A DNA stretch of 64,000 nt from Asterias rubens (lineage: Eukaryota > Echinodermata > Asteroidea > Forcipulatida > Asteriidae), in contig NC_047070.1 in assembly GCF_902459465.1 (NCBI RefSeq), positions 8,910,001 to 8,974,000 of the forward strand. The letters run 5' to 3'. Positions 20,257 through 35,200 of this stretch are shown here, one piece after another (position 1 is the first letter of the stretch; every line of letters begins with the position of its first letter). The notes beneath the pieces are model-generated. The model searched no databases and was not told where the DNA came from. It saw only the letters and a program-made list of their open reading frames with translations. A program made the position numbers and the translations under genes.

Positions 20257-23200
20257 TATTCGGCCAGTGTCAAACACAAATACATACAAGTAAAACAAAG
20301 GATAATAAGACTTCAAAAAAGGTAACTTAAATACAGGGTAACTAGAGGAGCGGGATTAGACAAAAGGGTACAGGACAGGTACGGGATGTGGAGGAAGGAA
20401 GAGGAAGGGACAACAATCCATTCTAAGACGGCCAGGATAAACAAAAGGGTACTACTACTAAATATATTATTTGTTGACCATATTATGTTTGTTTACAAAA
20501 AGAGTGGCCCATGTACATTCTAGGGCCTTTTGGCAGGCAAGATAATACACTGGTCTTACTGTAGTTTACATTTTGTGTCATAATTTTCACATAAATTTAA
20601 GAAGTATAAAAATAACAGCTGAGCAGGTTTTGAGGAGATATGCCCCAATCTTCGTACCAAAAGTTGAGAAGAATCAAATCTAAAAGAATCTTAAACTAAA
20701 ACTGAAGATTTTATCTTATCTGTACTTTGCCTTTAAATAAAATAAAATAAAAAAACATTTGTAAGGAATCCACAGTCTTCTAAGAAACAATGTTATACAA
20801 CCTTTAATGTCTTGTGAGAAGCAGGATGCTGTTGCTTATGGATGCAGTGAGGTGGGGGAATACTATTGAGTAATTTAAAAGGCAAAGAGGCATGGTTCTT
20901 AATCCTTTTGACATGGATGCTTAGACAAAGAGGATGGATGGAATTATTAAAAAACTTGCTAAGCACAGACAGAATTCCAATCTGCTGAACAGATTTATGC
21001 AATTGCAACAGGGCTCCAAAAAGAAAGGTAAACTTTGCCTTAACAAAAAAACATTTGTAAGGAATGCACAGTCTTATAAGGAACAATGTTGTTTACAACC
21101 TTTAGTGTGTTATGAATTTGCTAAGCAGAATTTCAATCTGCTGAGCAGCTTTATGAAATTGCGCCCAAGTTAAAAAAAAAAAAAAAAAGAGGTAAACTTC
21201 GCCTCAAAAAAATATTTGTAAGGAATGCATAGTCTTCTAAGAAACAATGTTGTACAACCTTTAATGTCTTATAGAAGCAGGATGAGACTGTTGCTTATGG
21301 ATGCAGTGAGGACAGGGGAATACAATTGAGTAATTTAAAAGGCTCAGAAGCATTGATCTTAATCCTTTAGGCATGGATGCTAAGACAAGGAGGATGGTTG
21401 GTTATTATTAAAAGATGAGATGCCTCTAGGATTATCATAAAACGAGACAAGAATGTAGGTGGTGACAGGTTAGGCTCAAGATTTACATTCACTAAGAGAG
21501 AGAGGGAGAGAGAAAGGAGCAGCATATTGATATTTAAAGGAACATTACAGAACTGTGCAACCCCAAACAAAGATATTGACAAAATAGGGACACCGCCAAC
21601 ATAGGGTTAGATAGGTCAGTTGCTAGAGGTCCGGGACGTTTATCCGGAGGTTGTTGGTTCGAATCTCTCTCTAGTCAATTCTTTGTTCAACCCCAAAAAT
21701 CAGAATTGTTTTTTGCTAATGAAACAGTTGCTGGCAGTGTAAGCACTTATGTAATCCACCATATAAACACACGTACATAAACTGACAAATCTGTAGAAGC
21801 TTGAGATCAAGTGGCCAACTGGGTCACAAGAAAATAAGTGAAAAAATTATTACACGGTTTGCATGGCATTGATTAAGCAGAAGAAGAAGAAATCGCTCAG
21901 TGAGCGAAAAACTCCAGACGGGAATTTAAAAAAAAAATTTATTTAACATCAAATATGACATTTCAGACAGAAATATTTCAAGGGATGTTTTTTACTATCA
22001 TCATCATAAGACTGTGTCTTAATGTTTTGCAATTGTTTACACTTCGGATTGTTCTGTAAGGTCCTTGTATTTTCATTTGTTTGGATTGCTATATATTTTC
22101 CTGTTGTAAAATTTTAATGTTTTTATAATTATTTTGTTATGCGCTTGTGTACATTTTATGGAATGGGCGCAATATAAATGAATAAGTTATTACAATAAAT
22201 TATTAAATTATTATGTAAATCTGTGATCTTAGAATTTTTTTTACCAATTCTGTAATGTTCTTTTAAAGGAATGAAACAAGTGGAATGCTTACCAATCAAA
22301 ATAACCTGCAGTATTCATGCAGAGAGTGGAGCATCACTGCTCTCTCTGAGAGAGACCTTGCTCGAAGCGCAACGCCATCACCACTTTGGGGACTTAAAGA
22401 GATGGTGCAACATTGGAGAACATTCATTCTCATCATGTTATACACTTAAGAGATATTGTATGATTGGTTGATTGACTTATTGATTGATTGATCAATTGAT
22501 TGAATGATTGATTGATTGATTGACTGATTGATTGACTTTGTTTTACTTTTAAAAGCAAATACTTCAAAGCAAATACTTTATTCAAACACAAACTATACAG
22601 TATTTACAAAAACACATAGAAAACTCAATTGTTACAGTAATAGACAAGAAATATCTGTTACAAATAACAGGTCGGAAGCTGGGATTGAAGAAATATCCAA
22701 ATTAAGCATGGTAGACAAGGACGAAAAACAGAATTACAGAGTCCATTTAATGATTGATTGAACATTGGAGACCAATTTATTCTTATATCATGTTGATTAC
22801 TTAGACATATTGATTGATTAGTTGATTGGTGTATTGATTGATTGATCAGTTGATTGCTTGATTGACCACTTTGGGAATTTAAAAACATTCTGTGAATGAG
22901 CTATGGAATTTTTGAAGCAATTTATTATTTACTGTTCTGTTCTTTCAACATGCTTCAAATGTTGAGTAGAAAGGTATTTTTTATATATTGAACTTTTATT
23001 TTATTAAAGACACTGGACACCTTGGTAATTGTCAAAGGCCAGACTTCTCACTTGGTGTTTCTCAACATATGCATAAAATAATTAAACCTGTGAAAATTTG
23101 AACTCAATTGGTCGTCGAAGTTGCAAGAAGAAAGAACACTCTTGTCACACGAAGTTGTGTGCATTCAGATGCTTGATTTCGAGTACTCAAAATCTAATTC

Positions 23201-26200
23201 TGAGGTCTCAAATCAAATTTGTGGAAAATTACTTCTTTCTCGAATACTATGTTACTTCAGAGGGAGCCGTTTCTCACAATGTTTTATACTATCAACAGCT
23301 CTCCATTACTTGTTACCAAGTAAGGTTTTATGCTATTATTTTGAGTAATTACCAATAGTGTCCAGTGCCTTTAAATTTGAAACTGTTGAATTAATATTAT
23401 AACTATTATTTTAATAAATTTGTTTCTTTATTTATTTTTTTGTTTAGGGGGGGGGGGGGGCTTTCGGTATATCAAACCCTTCATTTTTGCATTGTTTCGA
23501 TTATAATGGTGCAAGTGGGTTATTTATTGGATATCTTTATGACTATTTGGTTGATAGATGCAGAAAGAGAGGTGTGTTGGGACATTCATCGTCGTGGTTA
23601 TTCAGGAGAGACGTTGCTTCATATATGCTTCATGAGTCCCGTAAACGGAGACATCAACTTTGACATCGCTAAGCTACTCATCAGGGCATGGCCTAAGATG
23701 ATTAATGACTTCATCCTCGGATGCGAGAATTATGGTAAGAAAAGTTTGTGGGTATATTTTATTCAGTGGCAAGTTGTGGCTTATCAGTTATTAAGAGCAC
23801 CGGACTCGAGCTCTGTTGTTTCTGATCAGCAGAGTATGGGTTCGAATCCCAGTCGGTGAGTCGTGACACCTGTGTCCTTTAGCAAGACACTTAACCGTGA
23901 TGCTTTGTTGTTTGGATGGGACGTAAAGCTGTTGGTCCTGTGTGCTGTGTAACTCACGTAAAAGAACCCAGAGAAACTGAGAAAAGCGAGCATGAAGCCA
24001 TTTCTCAGGGATCTGAAAGCAAACAATTGTATGCAACAAGTGTGTTTCCTTTCATTTTTTTCTCGCTATTTCGATGACAAATTTAGTCACAATTTTCACA
24101 GGTTTGCTATTTTCTGCATAAAGTTGGGATACACCAAGTGAGGATACTGGTCTGTGACAATTACCAAAACTATACCCTGCGTTTAAATCATGCTGTTTGA
24201 TCTACTTCTTTAGTGATGATGATGCTGTTTTCAATGGATTCTTGAAATCTATAGCTCCAGGGGCGCATAACATTTGGTTCCCAGATTCACCAAGTGAGGA
24301 TGTCTGTGACAAATTACCAACAAGTATAGAGGCCTGTATATTCTTTTTTTGAAAGGGCAAGGGCACCAATGTATTTTCTACTTGTTAAAGGGCACCCTAT
24401 GAGGACAATGTAACTTTCTATTGGAGCACTTCAACAGGGGGCATTGAGGCAGTCGGCTTTGATGCCTCTGTGAAGTATCAGAGTAAACCCTGCCTTTAAA
24501 ATAGACAAATAAATAAATAAATTAGTTAATTTAGGTGAGCAGTTTCTGAGAGATGAGATTTTGTAATTAATATTCCACAATGTGTTTCCTGCCTATAGAT
24601 ATGCAAGGCACTCGACACCTTTGGTAATTGTCAAAGACTGGTCTTCTCACTTGCTGTATCTCGACATATGCACAAAATAACAAACCTGTGAAAATTTGAG
24701 CTCAATTGGTCGTCGAAGTTGCGAGATAATAATGGAAGAAAAAACACCCTTGTCACACAAAGTTGTGTGCTTTCAGATGCTTGTTTTTAGGACCTCAAAA
24801 TCTACTTCTGCGGTCTCAAAATCAAATTCGTGGAGAATTACTCCTTTCTCAAAAACTAATTTACTTCAGAGGGAGCCATTTGTCGCAATGTTTTATACTA
24901 TCAACAGCTCCCCATTACTTGTTACCAAGTAAGGTTTTATGCCAATAATAATGTTGAGCAATTACCAAAAGTGTCCACTGCCTTTAAATGAATACACAGC
25001 AGTGGTTTATGCTCCTTGAGCTGCTTAATAACAGACAATGTACTCATGTGCCACAGACTGTTGCTATAGCAATGTTGGGATAATTTAGAATAATTTAGAT
25101 GTCTGGCATTTAGACACATAGCTTTCCTTATCTCACAAACAGGGCAATCCGTTAGACTATGGGTGAATGAGTTTTTATAATAAATAATATGTGATGAATA
25201 CACAATTTTGATGCATACTGTCATTGAAATCCCATTAAGATGTAATGAAATAATTGTATTGTCAAAAGAATTCTGCTGTGTCATGTATGTGTTGTGTTGA
25301 GCAATGAATTATGAAGGTGGAAATTATATGTGTCTTATTATGGTTAGATGGACAAGGTCGCTTGCATGTTCATATACCAAAGCTCAAATTGGAAGGAAAC
25401 CCACATAAATGCAGGGCTTGTACATGAAGCTCAACATTTTTACAGACCACCAAAATTGAGTTTACAAGACCAGGGCCCAATTTCATAGAGCTGCTAAGCA
25501 CAAAAATTTGCTTAGCATGAATTTTCTTCCTTGATATAAAACTGGATTACCGACTAGATTTCCATTTGTTGCATATTGCTTGTTACTGGTATTCAGCTGT
25601 TGTTTTCTTTCCCTGAAAATCACATGGAAATTTGTTTGGTAATCCTGTTTTTATCAAGGAAGAAATTTCATGCTAATCAAATTTTTGTGCTTAGCAGCTC
25701 TATGAAAATGGGCCCTGATTATAAAGATGAACAAGCACTAAAAGAAAAGTCTCTCTCATTTGTTGCCATGCTACTTCGATACTCAACAGAACTGAATGAC
25801 ATATCAAATTTATTATTCATTTATAAATACCTCAGACAGTTTCGCTACTCCTATTGGTGGAGAGTGCGTCATGTGGGTGTGTATATAGCTTTGTTTATGA
25901 CCGGTAAAAAGTGTTAATTCATGGGCATGACACGCGACCTTGCACCTGTTCTTATAAGACTGTTTCTTCTTTCCTATTGGTTGAGAGCAACGGCTGAAAC
26001 AGTTGTGCCACATCACGCGATACACGTGACGCCCACAGCATTCCCTTATAAGGAGTTGTTTACGTGAGGGCAGCGGAGGGCTCTACCATTTCATAGCTGG
26101 AGGGGTGTTGTGTTAAAGGAGATCATTTAACAATTATCTTTTTTGCATTTATCTTACTTTTTGACCAAAAAGTGATGACGTTTTTGACCGAAAAAGGTAT

Positions 26201-29200
26201 TTATGAATGGGAATCAAAGTGTGTTGAATCGGTTTTCAACTAGTGGTTTAAACCCGCCAAGGCCTGGTTCTTGATAATTAACCTCGACTTCGTCTCGGTA
26301 ATATTATCAAGAACCAGGCCTCTGTGGGATTAAACCACTAGTTGAAAACCTCTTCACCACACATTGATTCCGTTATTTACACTTTAAACAAAGATACAAC
26401 ACATGCAATGAGGTATAACTGTTGTTAGTCAATTTAAAAACTGGCCCAATGCTAAAAGTACTGGCCTCTTGCGATCCTGTGTTCGAATTCAGGGCTCAAA
26501 TTTGGGGGGGGGGGAAATAAACAAAACTTCACGGTTTGTAGCTCAAAACTTTTTACTACACTGTAGCCAGAAAATTTTATACAAGACCAGAATCAAAAAT
26601 AAAAGAACACTGACTGTCCGACACAGTTTCCCATTTAAGCTGTTTTTTGGAACAAGCACTCAGAGAAGATTTATCTCAATTTTTCTTATGGGTATTTAAT
26701 ACTCAACAGAATTGAAAGGTATTTATCAAATTAAATTTATAAATGCAGTGAGGTCTATTAGTACTCAAAATCACAAGACTGCAGGACTTGTTTGGCCGTA
26801 AGTTTACCGGCCCGACACAAAAATCACTGGCGGCCCAGTGTTAACTTTGAGTCCTAATAATTTTGAGCCCTGCAAACAACTGTGATCTGTTGGTAACTAA
26901 TGGTAATTGTCAAAGACCAGTCTTATCACTTTCTATATCTCAACAGTTGCATAAATAACAAACCTGTGGACATTTAAGCTCAATCGGTCATCAACGTTGG
27001 GAGATAATAATGACAGAAAAAAAACACCCTTGTCACACGGAGTTGTGCGCTTTCAGATTCGAAATCTGAGGTCTCTAAATCAAATTCGATGAAAATTGCT
27101 TCTTTCTCAAAAACTACATCACTTCAGAGGGAGCCTTTTCTCACAATGTTTTATACTATCAACCTCTCCCCATTACTCGTTACCAAGTAAGGTACTTTTG
27201 TGCTAATAATTATTTTGAGTAATTACCAACTGAGTGTCCACTGCCTTTAAATACAATGTATGAAAGAGAACAGTTGTATCGCCGTCATTTTATTAAGAAT
27301 GTAATTTTGCCAAGCACAATGTTCAGCTTTACATTCATTTGAACAGAAATTGTGCTCTTGTCAGAAGTGCTGAAGTTTTATGGATTTTATGCGCTAACTT
27401 ATTATAACGCTAATAATATTTAATTGAGCCCTCTTGCATGTGATGAGAATATTATATGTCAAATGAACAGATAAACAGCGCAAAATTTGATTGACCTAGT
27501 TACTTAATTGGTAAAAACTGTCTGTGTAATTTGAGGTATTGAAGTGGAATGACTAGACTTAGCTAGACAATTAAACCAAGTGTGAGATGTGAACATGTGA
27601 GCATAGAGAACACTGGTGTGAAATTTTAATTGTGGGCATCATTGACTGCGTTTGTAAAGTCCAAAGAGTGAATGTTGTGTTTAGGGCCCATTTTTTGTTT
27701 ATTCATCAACTCTTCGTTTTGTTTTAAAGGAACGTTACAGAATTGGTAAGAAACAAAACTCATGAAGATCCCAGATTTACATAAAACTTAACGGTCTAAT
27801 GATGATGATAGAAGAAAACATCCCTTGAAATATTTCTGTCTGAAATGTCATATTTGATGAAAAAATCAATAATTTAATTTCGTATTTGGAGTTTATTGCT
27901 CAGTGAGCGTTTTATTCATTTTTGTTTTGGCATCGATGCAACGCAAAATTTCTAATCGTTTTTTTTTCACTATTCTGTCGTAACCCAGATGGTCGATCGA
28001 TCTCAAACTTCTACAGGTTTGTCAGTTTATATATATGATGGATTACATAAAATGCTTACACTGCCAGCAACTTTTTAGCGAGTAAAACCAATTCTGTAAT
28101 GTTCCTTTAAGCACAACACTTTTGAAAAGATTGTCCCCTTTTGCCTCCCTTCCTAGTGCTTTGATCTTTGTCAAGATTCTTGAAAATTACAACAGCGTTA
28201 TAACACAAGTTGTTGTTTGACTTTGAAACAACTTGTACTAAAAATAGAATTACTCTGACCTCATGCGCCAACATCACACGTGCCCTACTCTTTACCATGC
28301 TCACCATCTTGGGAGTCAAATTGCATGTAATGATATGCTGAGTGCGTAAAACGCAGCATTGCCTAAAATGTGCATTACACTGCGTAACACGCAGGGACAT
28401 TGACTACAAAATTGGGGCAACCAAGGTTATTGGTCAGGTTGAATAATGTCAATAGGCCTTCTTGTCACTGACGCTAAAAACCTTTTGAAAAAACATCAAT
28501 CTACATGTATGTCCTCCATCTAAGACAAGTCATTGGAGGTAATGCATCCAGATACTTTATAAATACCTTGTTATGAACATTCTCACTAAAGGCAGTGGAC
28601 ACTATTGGTAATAGTCAAGACTAGCCTTCACAGTTGGTGTATCTCAACATATGCATAAAATAACAAACTTGTGAAAGTTTGAGCTCAATCGGTCATCAAA
28701 GTTGCGAGATAATAATGTAAGAAGAAAAAAAACACCCTTGTCACATGAAGTAACTGTTGTGTGCGTTTTATATGGTTGATTTCGAGACCTCAAGTTCTAA
28801 ATCTGAGGTCTCGATGTCAAATTTATGGAAAATTACTTCTTTCTCAAAAACTACCTTACTTCAGAGGGAGCTGTTTCTCACAATGTTTTATACCATTAAC
28901 CTCTCCCCATTACTCATCACCAAGAAAGGTTTTATGCTAATAATTATTTTGAGTAATTACCAATAGTGTCCACTGCCTTTAATTGATGCACCAAAATCTG
29001 GCACTTCTCAACAATTTTAAATGTGTCATTTTAAAAGTGAAGACAATCGAAACATCAACCGTTTGAGGTATGTTGTTTGATTATCTAATAATATACATTT
29101 ACCTTTCAATTTTTAGCTATTGTCGGTACTTTAAACTTTAATCACATCGGCCATAAAATTTTAGAGCAAGGAAGAAGAGTTGAAAACACTCCATACTTGA

Positions 29201-32200
29201 ACAATCTCATCAACTAATCAAGAATACGACAAAGTGGACTTTTGATCACTTCATAATTATGTAAAACCCGTACTAGATTTTTATGATCATTTTATTTCAG
29301 GCGAAACCTGTCTACACAAAGCCATTGTCAGTGAGAACTTTGGTATGGTCAAGTTTCTGATTGAGAATGGAGCCGATTTGAATGTCCGATGTTACGGCCG
29401 ATTCTTCCGACCGGATGACCAGAAAGCTTGGTGTATAGACTCACTGGACCATGAACCATTTAACCTGTACAGTAATACCAACTATGAAGGGTAAGTTTTT
29501 TCAAACACATGGTAGTATTCGGGCCTTGGGGAAAAGGTGACACTGTCATTAAAGCTTTCCCAATTCGTGCAAAACGGTAGGAACAATTTGGGCACAGCAT
29601 TACAGGTAGCAAAAAGAAAAAGAGAAAATTAAATTAGCTGCTGCAAACAACTTACCAACCAAATGGATGGTGTAAATGCAAAAAATAGTTAATGGCCTGA
29701 CGTTTCGACCCTAGTCTTTCTCGAAGTCTTTCTCGAAGCTAGGGTTGAAACGTCAGGCCATTCAAGAAAGACTCTGCTAGGGTCGAAACGTCAGGCCATT
29801 CGAGAAAGACTCTGCTAGGGTCGAAACGTCAGGCCATTCGAGAAAGACTCTGCTAGGGTTGAAACGTCAGGCCATTCGAGAAAGACTCTGCTAGGGTCGA
29901 AACGTCAGGCCATTCGAGAAAGACTCTGCTAGGGTCGAAACGTCAGGCCATTCGAGAAAGACTCTGCTAGGGTCGAAACGTCAGGCCATTCGAGAATGAC
30001 TCTGCTAGGGTCGAAACGTCAGGCCATTCGAGAAAGACTCTGCTAGGGTCGAAACGTCAGGCCATTCGAGAAAGACTCTGCTAGGGTTGAAACGTCAGGC
30101 CATTCGAGAAAGACTCTGCTAGGGTCGAAACGTTAGGCCATTCGAGAAAGACTCTGCTAGGGTCGAAACGTCAGGCCATTCGAGAAAGACTCTGCTCGGG
30201 TCGAAACGTCAGGCCATTCGAGAAAGACTCTGCTAGGGTCGAAACGTCAGGCCATTCGAGTAAGACTCTGCTAGGGTCGAAACGTCAGGCCATTCGAGAA
30301 AGACTCTGCTAGGGTCGAAACGTCAGGCCATTCGAGAAAGACTCTGCTAGGGTCGAAACGTCAGGCCATTCGAGAAAGACTCTGCTAGGGTCGAAACGTC
30401 AGGCCATTCGAGAAAGACTCTGCTAGGGTCGAAACGTCAGGCCATTCGAGAAAGACTCTGCTAGGGTCGAAACGTCAGGCCATTCGAGAAAGACTCTGCT
30501 AGGGTCGAAACGTCAGGCCATTCGAGAAAGACTCTGCTAGGGTCGAAACGTCAGGCCGTTGACTTTTTTTTCCCAAAAGAAAAAGAATGTGAACGGTCTT
30601 CATTTGAACTCAGTGCGCTGCCGTTTGAGTTTGTGTCAGCATACAAGTGTATACATATATGCAACTAAAGTGGGTCTATTTGTCTGTCTTTATGATTTTC
30701 CCGCTAAGGGAACTCAGCAAACATCCACAAGGGAATATGAACGCCAAGCTAGCAACATCCAATACCTCTCATAAAAACATTGCTTTAATGCCTTGATGAT
30801 TATGAGTTGAATATGAATTATCAAGAAATTGTGATTCAGTAACTATGATGACAAGAGATAGTGTAGTTATTGTTGAATCAGCAGTCAGCTTTGAAGGATT
30901 CGAACCAAAAACGTTGTGATTGCAAGTCCTGGGGTTGATTTCACAAAGATAGTCTTAACCTCCGACTAGTCCTAGGAGTTATTAAAAACGTAAGGCTAGT
31001 CCTAAGTTAGGACGAGTACATGGAACTCATCCTTACTCAAGATAAGACTAGTCTTAACTCTTTGTGAATCCACCCCTGCAGTCTAACTAGGCTAAAGTGA
31101 CCTGGGGTGGATTTCAAAAAGAGTTAAGACTGGTGTTATCTCGAGTTAAAACGACTTACTCGTCTCAACTTAGGACTAGCCACACATTTTGTATATCTCT
31201 TAGGACTAGTCCTAAGTTAGGACTAGTCCTAAGTTAGGACTAGTCCTAAGTTAGGACTAGTCCTAACACTTTGTGAAAATCGACCCCTGTTGGTCTATAA
31301 ACTCATCTGTCATACTGTCATCGTCCTGAGAGATTGTCTTTGGATTTGTTAGTGGAGTTTGCCTTGCTAGAGTTTACACAAGCCTTAAGAAGCCATTCAA
31401 ATTGTTTTTGGGTATGGGACCTAATACTCTTTGGCACCAATCATTCAAAAAATAGACGTATTCATTTGCTGGAGAAGTGGTTGTGTTACTTACCAGATGT
31501 CGGTGTCAATTTAGCACTTAAATTTAATGAAAAATGAAGTTCTGAATAAAAGTTAGTTTATATCTTGCTTTACACCAAGTTGTAAATCTGATATTTGATA
31601 CAGGCCATTATCTGTGATCCGCTGGCCATTGCCACTTTGAATTATTATTCAAGCTACTTTGTTTATATAGGCTATGTCTCGTACATGAATGTTTGATTCC
31701 TTTTAAAGTGCCAGCTCCTGCAATGGAGGTGGGAACCCGAGATGATCACAGACGTTTGTACGTTACACACAAGATTGGCATGGTTTCCGTGCCACTTCCA
31801 CCCACGTCCGTATCCGTGCCTCCACTACAAGGGACTCATTTAAAACCGCTCTCAAAACCTACTTATTTAAATCCATCGAAGCTTGTGAAATCCCCATGGT
31901 TTCCCTTGAACAAAATCAATAAACTGTTTCCTTAATGTGTTGATTTAGGTTGACGTACTGGGGAGAGACTGTAGGTTAATTTTCTTTGTTCAACCCAAAA
32001 TTAAACGACTAAATAATATACTAAATAACATATGCTCTCGAAAAAGACTCTGGTATGGTCAAAATGTCTGAACTATCTTTTGCATTACCATGGGTCCAGC
32101 TGTTTGTTGGTTTGCAGTTTGCTTACAAACAGTAGACGTACATGTACAAAGTACTGAATTGTCAAAATGTTTCCCCTTTAACAAAATCAATATGCTTCAT

Positions 32201-35200
32201 GCGTTGATTTCTAGGTTGACGTACTGGGGAGAGACTCCACTGACATTTGCAGCTTGTCTGGATCTGGATCATGTTTTCCGCTCTCTCTGGGTTAAAGGCG
32301 CTGATATTAACGCCCAAGACACCAACGGTAACACTGTTCTTCATATGATGGTTCTACACGATAAAAAGGTGAGCAGCTGTGATCTACCCTCTGCTGCTTT
32401 TTAAGGCAGCTATTATTATGCAGGAGACCGTAGACATCCTACATCTGGTGACTCACTGTGACAGTTGTCAGAATTTTTGTTTTCCAAACTTTAAGTTTCT
32501 TGAAACAGCATCATCTGTCAACAAAAATTCTGAGAAAAATGTTCTAACGAAACTTCTTTCAGCGAAAATTGGGCCATACAACTTTAGTTTTAACGTATAT
32601 ATCAAGTCAAGAAACTCATTGCTTCTCATCAGCCAGGGGTATACATAGATGCCTGCAATGATAGAGGGTGATATTGTCTTATTAAAAAGCATTAGGAGCG
32701 CCATGGCAACCCGGGGCTGTATACTCCCCAGGGAGCAGAGAAAGATTAAAGGAATGTTATTGGCCAAATGACCAGAACACTCATGTAAGAAGTATTGGTA
32801 CGACTGTTGTAACATGCGCTATATAAGAACTAAATATTATTATTATAACTATTATTATTTATGATTTTAGGGTTGAACAAAGAAAAATGTACTAGAGTGG
32901 GACTCGAACCAACGACCTCCGGATGAACGTGCCACACTCTACCAACTGAGCTATCTAGCCATATGTTGGAGGTCTCCCTATTTTGTCAATATCTTTATTC
33001 AGAGGTGCCAGTCAGATGCCATTATCATAAACCATATTAACGGTTTTAAAATTCCGTCTTTTGTTTTGTCTTGTTCAGGATATGTTCACCTTGGCTTATG
33101 AGTTTGGCGGCAACTGTACCATCAAGAATAACCAAGGCTTTACACCATTGTCCCTGGCTGCCAAGCTACACAGGGTAGACCTGTTCCAGCACATTCTCTT
33201 CTTGGAGAGGCAACTCTCCTGGAAGTACGGCAACGTTACCTGTGCTTCGTACGCTCTTGATGGTCTGGATAGCATCGATTATGACGGTGGAGTAAACGAT
33301 AAGTCATCACTACATCTCATCGTAAACCAGGTATGCGTACTTGGGATGGACGCTAGCCTTTGGTCCCTTGCGTCGTGTAGAGCAAGAACCCAACCCAGAG
33401 TGCACTTACAAAACAAAAAAAAGGGTATGGGTTTGCCCCGTTGTTCCTGCGACTGCATATTGTGTCATTGCTTTTAGTAAGCCATTACATGGTGAGCATG
33501 TGTAATAGGAATCTGCCTCATACTTCAAGCTCCACAACTTCAAAGAAAATACTGAATGTTGAAGCGCCTTGGGCTTCACTGAGTGACAGATATGAGCGTT
33601 ATTTATAATCTCATGTTTTATTGTCTTAAACCACAATGACTTTAAGTATCACAGTAATAAACAAGGCCCGCCCCCCCCCCCCCTGTTATGATTTTTGTAT
33701 TCCATCCCCATGTCAAAGTGGTACAGCCTGTGTATGGCCTACATCGAGCGCGCCTTCCCTTCGCACACACACAGTGGTGAATATTTAGTTTTTGATCTTT
33801 GTTATGAATCATAGCTGAGAATTGAAAGTGTTCGATATTTTCTAAAGGAATAAAACCGGAGGGTCCAGAAAAAAATCCTTGTAGCACAGGAAGAGGACGA
33901 ACACACAAATCTACTCACATGTATGGCGTTATAGCCGGAAATTGAAACAAACCCACCATTATGAGAGGCAAGCACTCGATGCTTCTCAAAAACAATCCAG
34001 TGGCGGGTGTCCAGCCAGGTTTGCGCAGTGGTGTCTTGCCTTGCCTTCCGCCTCTGGGACCCGGTTTGAATCCAACCGCGGGGGCACTATGTGGATTGGG
34101 TTGTCGGCTCCCTTCTTCACTTTTGTGGGTTTTCTATAGAACAATTCTCTGGGGTTTTCCTCCCACTTCTAAAACTGAAACTTCTTCATTGATGCTGGAA
34201 AGGTTTTGCTGGAAAGGTTTTGCTGGAGAGGTTTTGACAAGAATTATCTTAGATGTACTTGTAGATGTAGATAAGTGACATCAGTTAAATCTTCTGACAA
34301 TCCACAAAACTAAATGAAATCAAATCTAATCGCACCTGGGGGGGGACAGATCTTTTTCTGTTTCAGCACCACTTCTCTGGAATAAACTACCTCTTCACAT
34401 CAAAACATCCACTCCTATTCACTCTTTCAAAACATCTATCAAAACACACCTCATGTCGATAAATCTATTCTTTTGTATTTAATCTGTTTTTGGGGGGATA
34501 TGTGCGCTTTATGAAACTTCGTTATTATTATTATTATTATAGTAATAAATAGTTTATCAAACTGGTCTATCTACATCCCCAGACAAGCAAAGAGCATTTA
34601 CAGATGCTGAAAGGTGTTATCTACAAGATGCTTGATGAGAAATGGAAGACGTTTGGCCGGTTTAACTTCTTCGCTCGGCTGGCCTCATTCCTTCTCTACT
34701 TGTCTATTCTAACCACTGCCTTCTATCTACGACCAGGAAAGGTACGTTATGACGGTTTCTCATTTAATTCTTTCTGTGCTAAGATCTTGTATATTTTTTT
34801 GTAATCTGAAAGCATTTAAATTTAAAAAGTAAAAAAGGTTTGTGAAAGTGTCACCCCTGTTTAGCCTGTTTGTTTTCTGACTAACTCATTTGCTTAATCG
34901 CATCACATGCTTTTACTTACGGTCAAGAATGTAAAAAAAATATTTTAAAACAATAAAATAAAAATAGAATATAAAGAATTGGTCCCTATATAAACACAGA
35001 TATTTATTTGTAGTGGTATTTTTACTATTTTGTATTATCTTCCAAATGGTCATTTAAATCATCTTCAATTATTTGATAATTAATTTAAAACAGGATAACA
35101 AAGTTTCCGAAGCATCAGTCAACGGAACAGAGAGCCTTTTCGCTACAGCAGAGACACCAAATTCTTGCTACTTGCTCTACACAGATACACCTACTGACAA

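Noticed and set aside
20050..20316. Poly-asparagine ORF
   Set aside because: Produced by an (ATT)n microsatellite read on the minus strand.
23440..23557. N-terminal extension of TRPV exon 2 (hydrophobic [15 protein letters not shown]...)
   Set aside because: It lies before clear acceptors, includes the G14 run, and does not resemble the TRPV N-terminus.
25576..25917. ORF of 113 codons
   Set aside because: Covers one arm of the GCTTAGCA fold-back element and intron sequence; no conserved features.
29690..30562. Regular 38-bp repeats as a CRISPR array
   Set aside because: Units are directly contiguous without spacers, and the surrounding DNA is eukaryotic intron. It is a minisatellite.
32905..32965. 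tRNA gene on the minus strand with AGCTCAGTTGGTAGAG
   Set aside because: Several diverged copies share flanks well outside a tRNA (GTCAATATCTTT, TTTGTTCAACCC). The stem pairing is imperfect. SINE family S2.
33961..34278. ORF of 105 codons in a TRPV intron
   Set aside because: No recognisable domain, lies between retroelement fragments, and a second frame over the same DNA is also open. Composition effect.
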